Assembly (NCBI RefSeq): GCF_958298935.1
Contig: NC_084927.1
Location: forward strand, 15,714,001-15,778,000
Direction: 5' to 3'
Length of the DNA: 64,000 nt
Source of the DNA: Phragmites australis
Lineage: Eukaryota; Streptophyta; Magnoliopsida; Poales; Poaceae
Shown here: in pieces, positions 45,592-58,209 of the stretch
Layout of the letters: each line of letters opens with the position of its first letter
Numbering within the stretch: position 1 is the stretch's first letter
Notes under the pieces: model-generated
Databases searched by the model: none
What the model was told of the DNA's origin: nothing
Seen by the model: the letters and a program-made list of their open reading frames with translations, nothing else
Translations under genes and position numbers: made by a program

Positions 45592-45986
45592 CTCACATAG
45601 CAGAACTGATTTATCTTTTCCTTATAACACGTGATAACGACATGCCACAGTGTGGTTTCGATGATATTGAAGGTACAATATGGTTGAGGGTGTGGATGTA
45701 CGTTTAGATCATCCAAGTTTGAGTTCTCTTGAACACAAATTTGAATGTCTATTTTTAAAAAATAGTTGTGTGCATTCTAGACGTCTGACATCGTTGTTGA
45801 TACAGAAGCCGAAAGTTGCACTTTCATTATCTTAAAAAAAGGATGTCGCCTTCAGACTGTCCCCCGGCAGACCTCCTCCAACCCTGCCGAAACATTGTCA
45901 ATAAAAAACCAAAAGTTGTACTTCCATTAGCTTAAAAAAAATGTTGCCTTCCTTGAGACACCCCCTGGGGCAGAACCTCCTCCAAC
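45592..45986 (-). CDS. B3 domain exon, C-terminal portion, with tandem duplication
   Basis: Downstream of the hAT element the minus strand continues GWRRFCPRGCLKEGN. A ~100-bp segment is then repeated (QGWRR with SEGDILF around 45840-45895). CTFNIIETTLWHVVIT, the end of the B3 fold, lies at about 45630-45700. Frame is not continuous through the duplication. Confidence 0.75.
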
Positions 45987-47072
45987 CAAGGTTTTTCTTA
46001 CCGACCGGAGCTCGGTTACAGAGCTTCGGCGGTAATAAAAAATTCGTGGTTACCGCGGTAACCGGATGAAAATTCAAAAAAAATCGGACAAAATTCATTT
46101 GAAAAAATTTAAAATTTAGAGAAAAAATCGTTATTTTACCCGCTCGGTAACCGGTCAAATTAAGCCGGTTACCGAGCGGTTTTTACAATTTATCGAGCGG
46201 TTTTCTCGATTTTTAGTGGCATTCAACAAAAAACCCAAAAATTATCTCAATCTTGTAAAATTAATAACTAATTCATCTGAGCATCAAATCAAGTGAAACA
46301 AATTTTGTTGGTTTTCTTGTAACATGATCTACATGATAAAAGTATTTATACTCATAAAAAAGTTCAAACTTTTCGGTGAGAAAATGTATTTATTAAACCA
46401 AGTTAAATAGTTTACTCTTTGCTAATAAAAATCATGAAACTAATTTTGTTATTCTTCTTACATGATCCTGTGTCTTTGAAAAATACATGAACTCATGAAT
46501 TAGTTATTGTAACATGCAGGATTGTGTAAATATGTTGCGACTAGAATAATTAATAACTGACCCATCACACCTCAAAAATTAGTGAAACCACTTTTAATAG
46601 TTTATTTATACTATTATTTACATAGGAAAAATAACAGTAGACATGAAAAAGTTAATTACAGTGCTGTTTCTTAACATATTCACTTTATGCTTGTAAACTT
46701 TGTAAAAATCATAGAGAAATTAATAAAACTCTAAAAAGTGAAATCAATTTTAAAGATCCTCTTAAGATACGTTCTAAAAAAAATATGTGTTTGCATGTTA
46801 AATGTTTCCTTAATATGAGTTAATAACTGAACTGCACGCTTCAACTTTTTTTATTTTTTTCAAACTTCCTCCCTATATAATATGATGCAAACAACATTAT
46901 TTTTTGAAAAAAACTTTCACAGAAGGTATTAGAATTGTGTGTAGTTTTTTTTAAGAGTTTTTTTTTTATTTTTTTAATTCAAATTCGGTTACCGTTCGGT
47001 TTTTGAAACCGAGCCGGACCGAGATGGCCGGTTATTGCTTTTTTCTCGGTAACCGTCGGTTTTTGAACCCTG
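45987..47072. mobile_element. Non-autonomous hAT element
   Basis: Ends CAAGGTTTTTCTTACCGACC (left) and, inverted, CAGGGTTCAAAAACCGACGG (right). A perfect 8-bp target duplication CCTCCAAC lies at 45979-45986 and 47073-47080. Ends and duplication size fit the hAT superfamily. The 1,086-bp interior is AT-rich with GGTTACCG-type subterminal repeats and no transposase ORF. It is inserted in the B3 exon at the codons of QGWR. Confidence 0.88.
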
Positions 47073-47219
47073 CCTCCAACCCTGCCGAAGCATGTAGCTG
47101 TTATTCTTGTATGCGACACCTTTCACTTGCCAAGATGCGGTACTGTCAGTTGAGGTCTTGAGCGTGATTGTGTAAGGTTCCCACAACACCATCGCATCGC
47201 AGAAAGCTGTTGCCAATGC
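47073..47219 (-). CDS. B3 domain exon, N-terminal portion
   Basis: Begins after the acceptor TTATTGCAG with ALATAFCDAMVLWEPYTITL, then STDSTASWQVKGVAYKNNSY and MLRQGW, up to the hAT insertion. It joins in frame to ENRL at the end of the 59194-59391 exon. Open throughout this piece. Confidence 0.82.
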
Positions 47220-47638
47220 CTGCAATAATTGGAATCACATTGGTTTTAGCATGCGACCAATGATTCACTACATATCACAGTGGATGAATACTGACGGCTA
47301 AATACAACATCATATTATCTATTTTTATAAATACAATCTGATGTGTTATCTATTTTTACATTTTTCCCTCCGTTTTGGTTGGGTTTGATAACAAGATATT
47401 CTAGTGCATATAGATGACAAAAGTACAACAGGTGACACTCTCAAATCCAGTACTTTAAAATATTGATTTGTTTCTTCCTGTTAGCATGCGCATATATTAT
47501 CAGTAGTTAGAGCGTCAAATGATCAAATGAACATGTTGGTCTCTTTTCCTACATGAGGAATAAAATCTTTTGACAGAAGTCTCAAATGCAACACCCTAGC
47601 AACTTTTCAGCTCATATTCTTGTTGAACATACGATCAC
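47220..47638 (-). other. B3-gene intron left of the MULE
   Basis: Non-coding; homologous to 19503-19860 in the other intron copy, which shows where the MULE interrupts the intron (after TCATATTCTTGTTGA). Confidence 0.7.
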
Positions 47639-47859
47639 GACTAATGCACGGCCGTGCATGCTATTAGCATCCTGTCCGCACGCCCAAAAAAGGAATCTTT
47701 CTTTTGCCGCGCGCGGACCGCGCGTATGGCCCAAGGCCTTTATTCTCTCCGGCGCGGGAGCGCGTTTGCGCGCGGAGCGCGCCTGGCAATTGCTGGGCCC
47801 ACCAAAAATCGATCGGAGGTGCCTGGAATAGGCTTGCCCAAACCACGCGCCGCCGCCAG

Positions 47860-47970
47860 CATGCAAAAAAAGCAATCGTGGAGGCAAAAGCTAGGGTTCC
47901 GGCGGAAAAAGCAAAAAAGTCTCCATTGGAGCAGCACAAAGCTAAGCAGATTTACCTAAAAAAATCAGGT
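47860..47970 (+). other. Probable 5' UTR exon of the FAR1/MULE gene
   Basis: Ends CTAAAAAAATCAG/GTATGC, a good donor. The next exon would begin after TTATGTAG at about 48836, just upstream of the ATG at 48847. The ~860-bp intron is rich in TTGCTT motifs. No ORF of note. Confidence 0.45.
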
Positions 47971-48846
47971 ATGCTTTAGTAGCTTCCCAGATTCTTTGAT
48001 GGTTGATCAGCTTTACATCGTTTTTGTCTCAACCGACGGGGCATTCTCAGAGTGACACTGAAAAAGTTTGCATGGATTTCCTCTACCTAAAATCTACATG
48101 TTTGCTTCCTGGAAACAACATTTAGTCTGTATGACTGAAATTGTATCATAACTTGCCTGCACAAAAGGGAAAAAACAGCACGCAAACTTGCTTTTGTCAT
48201 CCTGTTGGTACCCTTCTTATTGTACCTGATGCAACTGACTACACATACCTGCAGAATTGGGGAAAAACTGCATATGAGAATGAGCTATCCCTGTTCCTAT
48301 TTGATGTAAATTACAAAACAAATTAAACAGAAAAAGAGGAAGAAAGTTTATGCTCAATAGAATCTGGCTTATTTTGCTTCTCTGAACTGGTTTAATGTTA
48401 CTGAAGATATTAGATCTGCCTTTACAAGTCATCAAAATAGCTTGTATCTACTTAAAGAAGCTTGTATTTATCTTAAAAAGTTACATCTTCTAAAATTTGT
48501 TCAACCCTGTCAGGTTTTTTTCTGCATGTTTTGCTTCACTGAATGAACACAATATAGTTTGTGCATATTTGCTTCTCAGATGGTTAATGACCGTAGAAAA
48601 AAAAAGAACAGAAATTGTACTTCAAAAAAAGGACATACCCTAGATTTGCTTCCTGATCTGGTTCCAGATGTATGTATATGAATTCTCCAATGATACAATT
48701 TATTTGTGTTGCGAAACACAAAACCTGATTCAGCATGCGTGATTGTACTATGTAAAAAAAAAAAGCAAAACCATGCATGATTTTCTTGCTTATGAAGATA
48801 TGCACTACTGAAGAAACATTTATGTATTTATGTAGGTTTCAAAGAG

Positions 48847-51528
48847 ATGGATCTAAACCAGCTGCCACCTGACTTTGACTATGATTTCATGTCAAGACAT
48901 ACTGAAGATGCAATTGAGAGCAGTCCAAAAAATTGCACTCAGCCTCCCCCTATCCAGCAAGACTCCCCAAGCATTTCTGATGTTAGACTCTCTTTGGAAG
49001 AAACACATTTACAAGATGTTCAGCAAGAAAATACCGATAACACACTGGTTGCTGCAGGGGATAATGTTGTTTCAGATATTACTAGACAAGTTCTGCATGA
49101 AGAGGGTGAGGTGTGGTCTACGCCGCAAGTCCCCTATACTGGTATGACATTTGGCAGTGTAGTAGAAGCAAGAGGATACTACAATGCATATGCTAAGAGA
49201 ATTGGTTTCTCAATAAGGACAAATACCTCGCGCAGATCAGGAATTACAAAAGTGCTGGAAAAAATCCAGTTTGTCTGCAACAAAGAAGGGAAAGGGAAGA
49301 AAAGCAAAACTGATGAAAATACTGAGGAGCCTACAGATGATTCAGATGAAGATGATTCTGAACAAGATGATGTTGATCTACCGCATGAGTGAGCCATTAA
49401 ACAGGGTGGGGGGGGACATGGTGGCAAGAAAAGAAAAAGGGGGAAAATGAAGTATACGCAATGCAAAGCAAGGATGACTGTGAAGCTAATTGGTGCTAGG
49501 TGGCATGTAATTTATTTCATAGCTGAGCACAATCATCCACTCATTACGAAGCCCTCACTAACAAAATGGCTTAGATCACACAAAGGCATACCTAAGGAAG
49601 AAAAGGCTTTCATCACTATGCTGCATGGCTATAACATGACCACAGGGCGCATTATGCAGCTAATGGCTGAGTTCTATGACTCCATTGAACTAGTACCGTA
49701 CGTAGGCAAAGATGTCAGTAACTTCCGGTCCACACTTCGTACCACTGAAAAGTACAAAGACATGCAAGAAACACTAGACTACTTTGAAGAGTTGAAAGTG
49801 CAAGATGACCCTGATTTCTTCTACAAGTTCAAGTTGGACAATGATTATAAGATTCAGAACCTATTCTGGGTGGATGGTTCAGCAAGGAAGGCGTATGAGG
49901 CATATGGTGACTGTGTTTCATTCGATACGACATACATGACTAATATGTATGACATGCCCTTTGCCCCCTTCATTGGAATAAATAGACATGCTCAATCGTT
50001 CCAGCTAGGATGCGCATTCCTAAGGGATGAGAAGACAGATAGCTTTGTTTGGCTTTTCAAAGCATTCCTTGAAGCGATGAAAGGCAAGGCTCCCCTTAAT
50101 ATAATAACAGATCAGGATGGGGCTATGAGGCGGGCAATTGAGCTTGTCTTCCCTAATACAAATCATTGAAACTGCCGGTGGCACATAATGGATAAAGCTT
50201 CTGGAACAATTGGTCCATACCTTTCATCTAATCAAGAATTGAAGGATGAGTTTACAAACTGTATTAACTGCAGTGTAACACCTGAAGAATTTGAGGTGAA
50301 ATGGGATGCTATGATTAATAAGCATGGCCTGGGGGACATACAGCATTTTCAGCATTTGTATAGCATCAGAAAGAGTTTTGTTCAAGCGTACTATATGCAT
50401 TGTTTCTATCCTTTCCTCCAATCAACTCAGAGAAGTGAAGGGTTTAATGTAGTGCTGAAGAGATATGTGAATCCAAACTTATCAATACTGTTATTTGTGA
50501 AACAGTATGAGAAAATTCAGCAAAAGTGCCTTGTTGCTCAAGATGGTCAGGACTTTAGGACTGATGATAATGAACGACACACATGGTCAAAGTACCCTAT
50601 TGAGAAATATGCATCAATTGTGTACACAAAAGGTATTTTCTATAAATTCTCAAAGGAATTTGAAAAGACTGCAGAATATGATGTGCAGGAGCATGAAGTG
50701 CCCTACCAATACAAGCTAGTACCGAATGACAAATTTGTTGAAGACTATGGGACTAGGTCATATATTGTGACAGCAATTGAAGAAGAAACAAGTTACTATT
50801 GTGAGTGCAGCAAGTTTGATATGGATGGGATAATTTGCTCCCACATCATGAAGATTTTGATCAGATTTGGTGTGAAGACCCTGCCTGAAAGATACATATT
50901 GAAAAGATGGACACAACAAGCAATTCGTGTTGACACAGATATGTCTGCTGATGCAAACATTTCTGTTGATATTGCGGCTAGTGGTATGTCTTTGCAGAAC
51001 AAGAAAACACTGAGATTCAGCAGCCTTGCTTCTGCACTTGCAAAATTTGCACGTGAAGGTTCAAACTCAGATGATGCTCATTCTATTGTTACTAAGCACA
51101 TCGAAATGATGCAATCTGAACTTGCAGATCTAAAGAAGAGGAAGAGTAAGAGGAAGAAGACAACTGTTGTTCCTAGCAATGACTTTTCTGTTGCAAATGT
51201 ATCTCAGTCTCTTTCTAATGCAGCTACGACAACTTCACCTCCTGGTCATAGCTCTACAGCTGCTATGTCTACTCCTAACCCAAATGTGCCTGCTCCTGCA
51301 AATTTTCAAGATGCTTCATATCCTGATAGTTCAAGATTAGTAAGGAATCCGCCAAGATCAGTAACTAAAGGGAGGAAGAAGTCAAAAAGGTTGTCTAACG
51401 GGAAGAATGTGCAACCAAAGAGAAAGAACAAATGCAGCATTTGTCACTCTGAGAATCACAATGCTGCAAAATGTCCTAGAAAAATAACTAAAAGAATCCC
51501 AAGCAAGGAGATGCAGCTATTCACATGA
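48847..51528 (+). pseudogene. FAR1/MULE transposase, single frame with two TGA stops
   Basis: One 894-codon frame, interrupted only by TGA at 49390-49392 and 50167-50169. The N-terminus MDLNQLPPDF contains DLNxxP. FAR1 DNA-binding domain about residues 99-233 (FGSVVEARGYYNAYAKRIGF, then TQCKARM and HNHPL). MULE transposase domain about 325-535 with candidate DDE residues D360 (SFDTTY), D422 (ITDQDG) and E531 (TQRSEGFN). SWIM zinc finger about 652-666 (CECSKFDMDGIICSH). C-terminal CCHC knuckle 863-876 (CSICHSENHNAAKC). Both stops fall where conserved Arg (CGA) would fit, so C-to-T changes are likely. Otherwise complete, so a recent loss or a readthrough candidate. Confidence 0.9.
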
Positions 51529-51955
51529 CATTAGTATGCTTCGTTTTAGGTTTGTGGCAGGAGGAATGTATGCAGTGGAGTTTTCTTAAGAGTTTGTGTT
51601 AATCTGCTTAGTTAGAGTAGTAAACTGCTTTCTGCAGTCTAGTAAAGTGTTTTTTTTTTGTTTAAAAGTGTTTTTTACAGACTATTAAAGTGCTTTTTGT
51701 TAGAGGAATATATTACTTCTTTTTTATTGAACTGTTGTGTTAACACAACAATCGGGGACACTCAATCACTCACATCAATCCACCCCCCAAATGAGTACAC
51801 GTAGCAACCTCAATAGTCATCTAGTTCGCTGGATCCATAGGTAAATAGCACATAGGTAAAATGTATTTTCAATTTTGCTTTCTTAACAGGTAATATATAT
51901 TTTCAGAGTCAACTACATTTCAGCAGCGGGTCGGAAAAAAGAAGATAGATGTTAC
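51529..51955. other. Intergenic region between convergent MULE genes
   Basis: AT-rich 3' ends of both genes. Contains a perfect 18-bp palindrome TGTTGTGTTAACACAACA at 51733-51750. No ORF. Confidence 0.5.
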
Positions 51956-54900
51956 CTAAATGATGTTGAGCTTTGTCTTCCAGCGCGTCATGTTTTCAGG
52001 GTGACTTAGCCATTTGTATGTCAGTAGTTTGCGTATGTTTGGCATATCTTTTTCCTTGAATGTGGGTAGCTTACGACCGTCCCAGTGTTCACAATGCATA
52101 AGCATATGGAAACTGCAGTCATATCTGTGAAAGAAAAAAAAACTGTACACATTGCCAATGAAAACATCAAACAAAGTTGCAAAAAAGCATTATGATAACT
52201 TACATATTGCTCTGCAACGGAACCTCGATGTCTATTAGTCGATAGCTATCTATCTTCTTCTTCGATTGCGTATAATATGTGATCCACAGATGCTTGATTG
52301 CAGATACCAAAGTACTGCAGCAACTTTTCAGCTTGTTATCATGTAGGGACCTCATTGAGTCAAGTACCTCAAAAGCACAAGAATGATACAAGTTACTTGT
52401 GCTGAATATGAATAGAAGACCTTATTGATAATGAACATAATGACTTTAGAAAAGTACCTCAAACCGTTGTTCCCGTAAGTTCAAGGATAATAGAAAGTAG
52501 TGCCCAACTTCTTCGTGGAGACCCTCGACCTCCCACATTTGAAGTACAGGGAACATTACCTGGAAAAAAATGGAGAAAAACATATTGTGTCCAAGAAATG
52601 CCAAAAAATGTGAGGGAAAAAAGAAAAAGAATGAAAAAAGTAAGAAAGAATGTTACCAATTTAGATCTGTCAAGATGGGTCAAGCCTCTCATGAATGCCC
52701 TCTTTATATCCCCATGATCCATTTCGCCCCTCAGAAGTCGATGCTGCACATAGAAAAAAATACAGGGAGGAATTTATAAACATTTAGAAACCCATGTTGT
52801 GTCTTTTCCTGGGTATGTATAGAGGCAAAAAAAAAGAGAAAAAGAATACTCACAGCAACCCTTAGTGGCAGTACACGTTTAGCAGGGCTTGTATTATCAG
52901 GTTCGTTCAACAGATGAATCCCAATTTCAGCTACAGTGTTGATTAACTTCCCCCCTGGTTTGACTGACTTTGAGAGATGATTTAAGGTGACCCAAAAGTC
53001 CCATACATTGATTATAATATCACTGCATGAACATTGAGAACAAAAAGAAGAAAAGGTTTAACTTAGTCAAAACAAAGACCCACTTGGTAAAGGTCAGATG
53101 TTCAAGAACATGGGAAAAATACTTATCAGTTGTATGGATTTGCTTATGAGCATGGAACAACTTGCTTTCAGTTTACTGTCATTTTGCTTATTGTTTGAAA
53201 ATTCCAAAAAGTTGCTTCGACTTGTATAGAATTTGCTGTACAAGTATGAAAAACTTGCTTGTCCAAAATGCATGCATTAGCTTGTAGATAGGCAACAGAA
53301 ATGCTTCTCCAAGTCACTAAAATTGCTTTTCGAAGACATTACTATTGCTTATAGTTTCTGAAATAATTGCTTTTATACACCTAGTACAGATAAGTAACTT
53401 AGTAAAAAATTAATCACTAACTTGCATAACAATGATAAGTAATTTGTTTAAAATATAATCACAAACTTGCTTAATCATAATTAATTACTTGTTTAATCAT
53501 AACTTGTTTTACCGTGTTTTTGTTTTCTCTATGTTTGGTAAATTACTTTTTATGCTAAAAAAAAGAAGAAAGGCTTATACAAAATTGCAACTATTCGTGC
53601 TGAGCAGCTGATAAAAAAGAACAGGGAGCTGATAAAAAAGAACAGGGTATGAAAAAAAGAATGGTGATGAATAAGCAATAGAGAAATACATACTTTGTCT
53701 CATTGGAACTTTGGCTTGACCTTGTAGTCCTTCTAGTGGCTCTGCACACCGCGTTGTACACCATGCAAACAACCTTGCTGCATTTAAAGTTGTTCTTATT
53801 ATCGTAGTCAATAAATGGAGACCTCATTGTAGCTGGGATCTTCAGAAGCCTTCTGGGGGCTGCTGTACCAGATGTACTTGGAGCAATAGAAGGTTCAAGA
53901 TTGATTGCTGCTGGGGTTTTTTCTGCAATTTCATCAATTTGAACTACTGCAATGCTTTGCATAATTGCTGCAGCTTCATGCATCTTCTTTTCTTCTATGT
54001 GCCTTCTTGCATCTTCTTCCATTTTGTGTAACAATTCCTCAGGTTTATTTGCAGCGTTCTTTTCTTCTATGTGCCTTCTTGCATCTTGTTCCATTTTCTG
54101 TAGCAATTCCTCAGGTATGCTTGCAAATGAATCATCTGAGTCGTTCTTGTTACTGCATTCAAATTGTGGTGATGTGTCTTTCTTGACTATTGTATCAAGT
54201 ACAGTGAGGTTCCTTAGGCCTTCTTCAACCTTTGTTTGCTCTAAATTTTTTTGTTCATCCTCAATCCCATCAGATTTAATGTCAATGAACTTCATGATGT
54301 TACATTCTGGTGCCGGGAAATCCCAAGAATTGTTCCTAGCAATAGGTGGTGTAACATCTTTTGTCTCTAGGACATCATCTGTTGATTTGCTCTTGTTTAA
54401 AATGAAGTTTTCCTTCACACTATCTGCTGGGACAGGTAGCCTTAACCTCTCCCTCTTCAATTTCTTCCGAAGCTTCTCACTACAGTCATCTTGCTTAGCA
54501 ACTCGCTTCTTAGTGTTGCTACTTATTCCATGCTGCACATCTTCTAGATGCTCTGGTAACAGTAGCTCTATGACTTTGTTGTTAGCCAATTCTCCAACTC
54601 CTTCTTCTTCATGAATAGCGGCTGTTCCTGATGCTCCCTGCTCCCTATCTAGTTCATATTGTCCTTGCTCCACGCCTCTGTTCTTCCTTGTTCGCCTAAC
54701 CAGAGGTGTTTCCTTTTCCTCCATGTCTTCCTCAATATGTATTTCATCATCATTCCTATCTTGTTCTTGTTCTTCCTTGTCATGACCTCTCAGATTCTGC
54801 TCTTCTGATTCTGCATGCGCACTGGACTCGTTGTTGCACTCCTTCTCACTCAACTCGTCATCATATTTGCCCAAGTCCTCCCCCTCATGACATGCACATG

Positions 54901-57477
54901 CTTCGTTTCCACTCTCTGAACCTTCCTCCTCATCCTCATCTTCGTGGGAGTCTACATCTTCATCCTCATAGTCTTCGTCCTCATAGTCTTCGTCTTCATC
55001 GTCATCGTCTTCGTGTTCATCATTGTCTTCATGTTTTTTGCTCATCCTCCTCCGCTTGGATTTCCTTTGACTTGGTTGATCATGGTACACAGAAGGTTGG
55101 TGTTCCCCCATAATTTCAGATACCACTCCTAAAAAGGTACCCATCATTTGTGTGATGCCAATGCATACTTTGCTGACAGCTTCAGAGAGCTTCCTCTTTT
55201 TCTGCATTGAATTCATGTAAAAAGGCTTCTCCAAGTTACTAAAATATTTTTCAAACACTTTTAAAATGCTTAAAGGTACTAGCAAAAATGCTTAAACAAT
55301 CAGTTCAACACAAGGCATGAGTGAAGGGCTGACTAAATTGCAAGATATGTTGCACTAAAAATGAGTAGAAATGACTTGACGATTATTAGGTACAAAAAAA
55401 AAGTAAAAAAGTGACAGAATGATTATAATTTCATGTGACATTCATTGACCATGACATAATGCCATAAAACTTCAACATGATTATTACACCCTAATACAGG
55501 ATAAAGTTTGAAACAATATCGATTCCAACAAATAACAAAAGTTGGAAACTTAACTTTTTAGTAACACCACCAGAAAATGCTTCTTTTTAGGTAGAAAATG
55601 CTTCTCTTAAGGTAGTAAATGCTTTTCCAACAAATAACAAAATTGCTTTTTACACCTGGTAAATTTGCTTTTGTACACCTGGTAAAATTGCTTTTATAGT
55701 TACTACAAAATTGCTGGATGCAGATTGGAGTATTGAGATAAAAAAAATTCATTATGATTTTGCCTATCATCGGATATGTAGCTTTGATCCAATACTTCTA
55801 GTGCCATATTCATGGATGTTGTAAACGAGTAGGTGTAGCTTGAGATTTAACATTAAACTACTTGAGAGGACAAAAGTGAAATGCTTTCAATTAATAAGGT
55901 GCATAACAAGAATATGGGACAGACCTCAACTGGTAAGCCTGGAGTGACCTTAGATGAAACAAAGCTTTCAATATCATCCATATGTCCCAGAAGTGACTCC
56001 TGGACAACTGAGTGGCATGAACTTTTAAGCTGAAAAAAAAGGAGACAGAACAACACGAAAGAAAAGTGAGATTTTGTGAACCCTCTTGCAGGGATAAAAA
56101 CTTGTGCATATTAATCTGAACAAAAAAAAGATTTGAGAATAAAGTTCACGCACTGTTAAGCTTCCAAATGACCCATTTCTGTTTTTGTCAAGCTTGATGA
56201 CTTTATCGATGATTGTCCTCTTCCATGCCCCAATTCTTGGAATGCAATCAGGAATTTCATATTCGTCAATGACTAAGGAGTCTAGATACAGGAGCTGTAC
56301 ATATAAAAAGGAATTTAAAAAATCACAAACTGCCAGAAAAAGAAATTATCTTGTGGAGTTCAAAAGATGAAAAAAGAAAAAGAAAAAGAAACTGCAGGAC
56401 AAGCTTACCACAAGGAAAAATAAGCAACCCTTCACAGAGTTCCTTTTGTGCATTTGATGTGCAGATTGTCTCAACGAATCTACAACAAACTGACACCAAT
56501 TCAATGTATTAACCTTGGATAAGTTGACCAGTGCAGGATAACATTTTGGACTGATGCCAAGGCAGGTGGTTGGGCACAGAAATGATGAAACAGCCAACAT
56601 AAGCCATGTCCTTAGGTAATCTTCATCAGCATTCTTGTTAGCTTTCAGTCTCTTCACTATTGAACCAATCTTCGGTGCATTCTCAGTATCATATTTCTCA
56701 TGTATAAAGTTGATGGCTTTTACATTGAAGTCATACAACACCTTGTCTCCCTTCTTTGGCAAGCCAAGAATCCTATGAACTGATTCAGCTGTGACACTGA
56801 TCCTCCCCCTCCCCGGGATCACAATCTCACTAGATTCAGCATTGAAATTCCTTATCACCCACTTGGTAAGGTCATATGGTAGTGTACTTGTTCCTATACT
56901 GAGCAACCCTCCAAAACCAACTTTTGTAATCATGTCACGCTGTGTACCTGACATGCATCTGTACAGCTTAACCAATCTTGATGGTGAAGCTCTATTCCTG
57001 GCACCCTGAGTATGGGACATGGCATCATTTAAAAAAAAAAAGCTATACAAAAAGCCACGCTATAGAAAAACTAAAAAAGCACTGCAACATAATACTCCCC
57101 TTAAAAAATCATTACTTATAGCAGTAAAAAAGGGCATGATTTCCATGTTGTATTCCCTCCAAAAGCAGAAAAGCAAGTTAACATTGTTCAGATAGAAATT
57201 CAGGCTTTTCCTATTTGAACCAATACTTGATCAGCATCAACGCTTATCATAGAACTACTCTAAAGGTGAATCTTTACAAATGGAGTGTGACACCATCACA
57301 CCAAAAAACTAGATGAACAAAAAAATCAGATCACATAGCGCAAAATTATAGAGACCATGGGCCCACTGAAGTAAAACAAAAAAATAAAATGACTTTTGTT
57401 ATACGCACCCCACACTGCCGATGATGGTTGCTACGTGATGTAGAAGCCACATCCTCTTTTGTTATTTGCCTTGTCAT
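51956..57477 (-). CDS. Multi-exon gene with N-terminal transposon-associated domain, acidic middle and Ulp1-like protease
   Basis: Likely exons: 57409-57477 (MTRQITKEDVASTS), 56409-57005 (DMITKVGFGGLLSIG, VIPGRGRISVTAESVHRILG), about 56150-56300 (LLYLDSLVIDEYEIPDCIPR), about 55920-56030, 53694-55203 (basic stretch, long Asp/Glu run, repeated MEQDARRHIEEK), about 52855-53020, 52650-52745, 52458-52562, 52203-52370 and 51956-52130. The last three form the C48 domain: GHYFLLSLN (His), FEVLDSM (Asp), YDCSFHMLMHCEHWDGRKLP (Cys). Splice sites follow GT-AG. I saw no stop inside these exons, so it may be intact. Probably removes SUMO-like tags; substrate unknown. Confidence 0.75.
53100..53560. repeat. 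TTGCTT-rich intron array
   Basis: About nine TTGCTT hexamers on the plus strand within 460 bp. Similar clusters at 55560-55710 and 57610-57670, and in the other gene's leader intron (48000-48800). Spacing is irregular, 25-60 bp. Confidence 0.6.
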
Positions 57478-58209
57478 TACCTATGAAAAAATTACAAACA
57501 AAAAATAGACACATGGAGATCAGAGGAGCTGTGTGAAAAAACAATGGAAGAAGAAAAAGGATGAATAATTAAAAAAGAAGATCAGCGTGTATGCATGTGG
57601 AATGTTACTTACCTGCTTAAACAAATTTGCTAATACGAAAAAAGTAATTTGCTTATCATACCATAAGCAATTTAGGCTACAAAGTAAAAAGCATTAAAAT
57701 GCTTATAATACATAAACAAATTGTCCTATTAGTAAGTGTTAAAAAAATAATGATAAAACATAGCATCATGGGAGATGTCGAATAAAAAAAGGAACCACAC
57801 AGATTATATATATGTGATGACCCAGTAAATACATAACAAAGTTTTTTAACCATTCGATGATAATACATAAATGACATAAAGAAAAAAACCTTGTATATAT
57901 GTATGAATGTAAATCCACTCATATCAATAGCAACTGTGAACAGGTTGTGCCCTATGACATGGGCTAGCTACAAAACAAGCATTGAAAAAAAAAGAATGAA
58001 AGATGAAAAAAAAACTCATCCAATGTTTGTTGACCTTAAAAAACCTTGTATATATGTATGCAAAAAAAAGTGAGCATAAAACCATTGTATGAAGAGTGAA
58101 TGGATCAGGCTATAACTATGATGTGTTTTAGGAAATTTTGTGCACACTTTCCAAGCATTTCTATGCAGTTTAGTTTAGCACCTGGAATCGGAAAACCCAC
58201 CCCTTACGT

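Noticed and set aside
47586..47979. Several overlapping ORFs in the CG-rich stretch
   Set aside because: This is the MULE terminus; frames on both strands lack similarity to proteins.
53952..54614. 220-codon plus-strand ORF rich in Ser/Cys/Leu
   Set aside because: Antisense of the large exon at 53694-55203, which has splice sites and matches neighbouring exons.
54706..55113. His-rich plus-strand ORF of 135 codons
   Set aside because: Complement of the Asp/Glu run of the minus-strand gene (GAT/GAA codons read as ATC/TTC or CAT).
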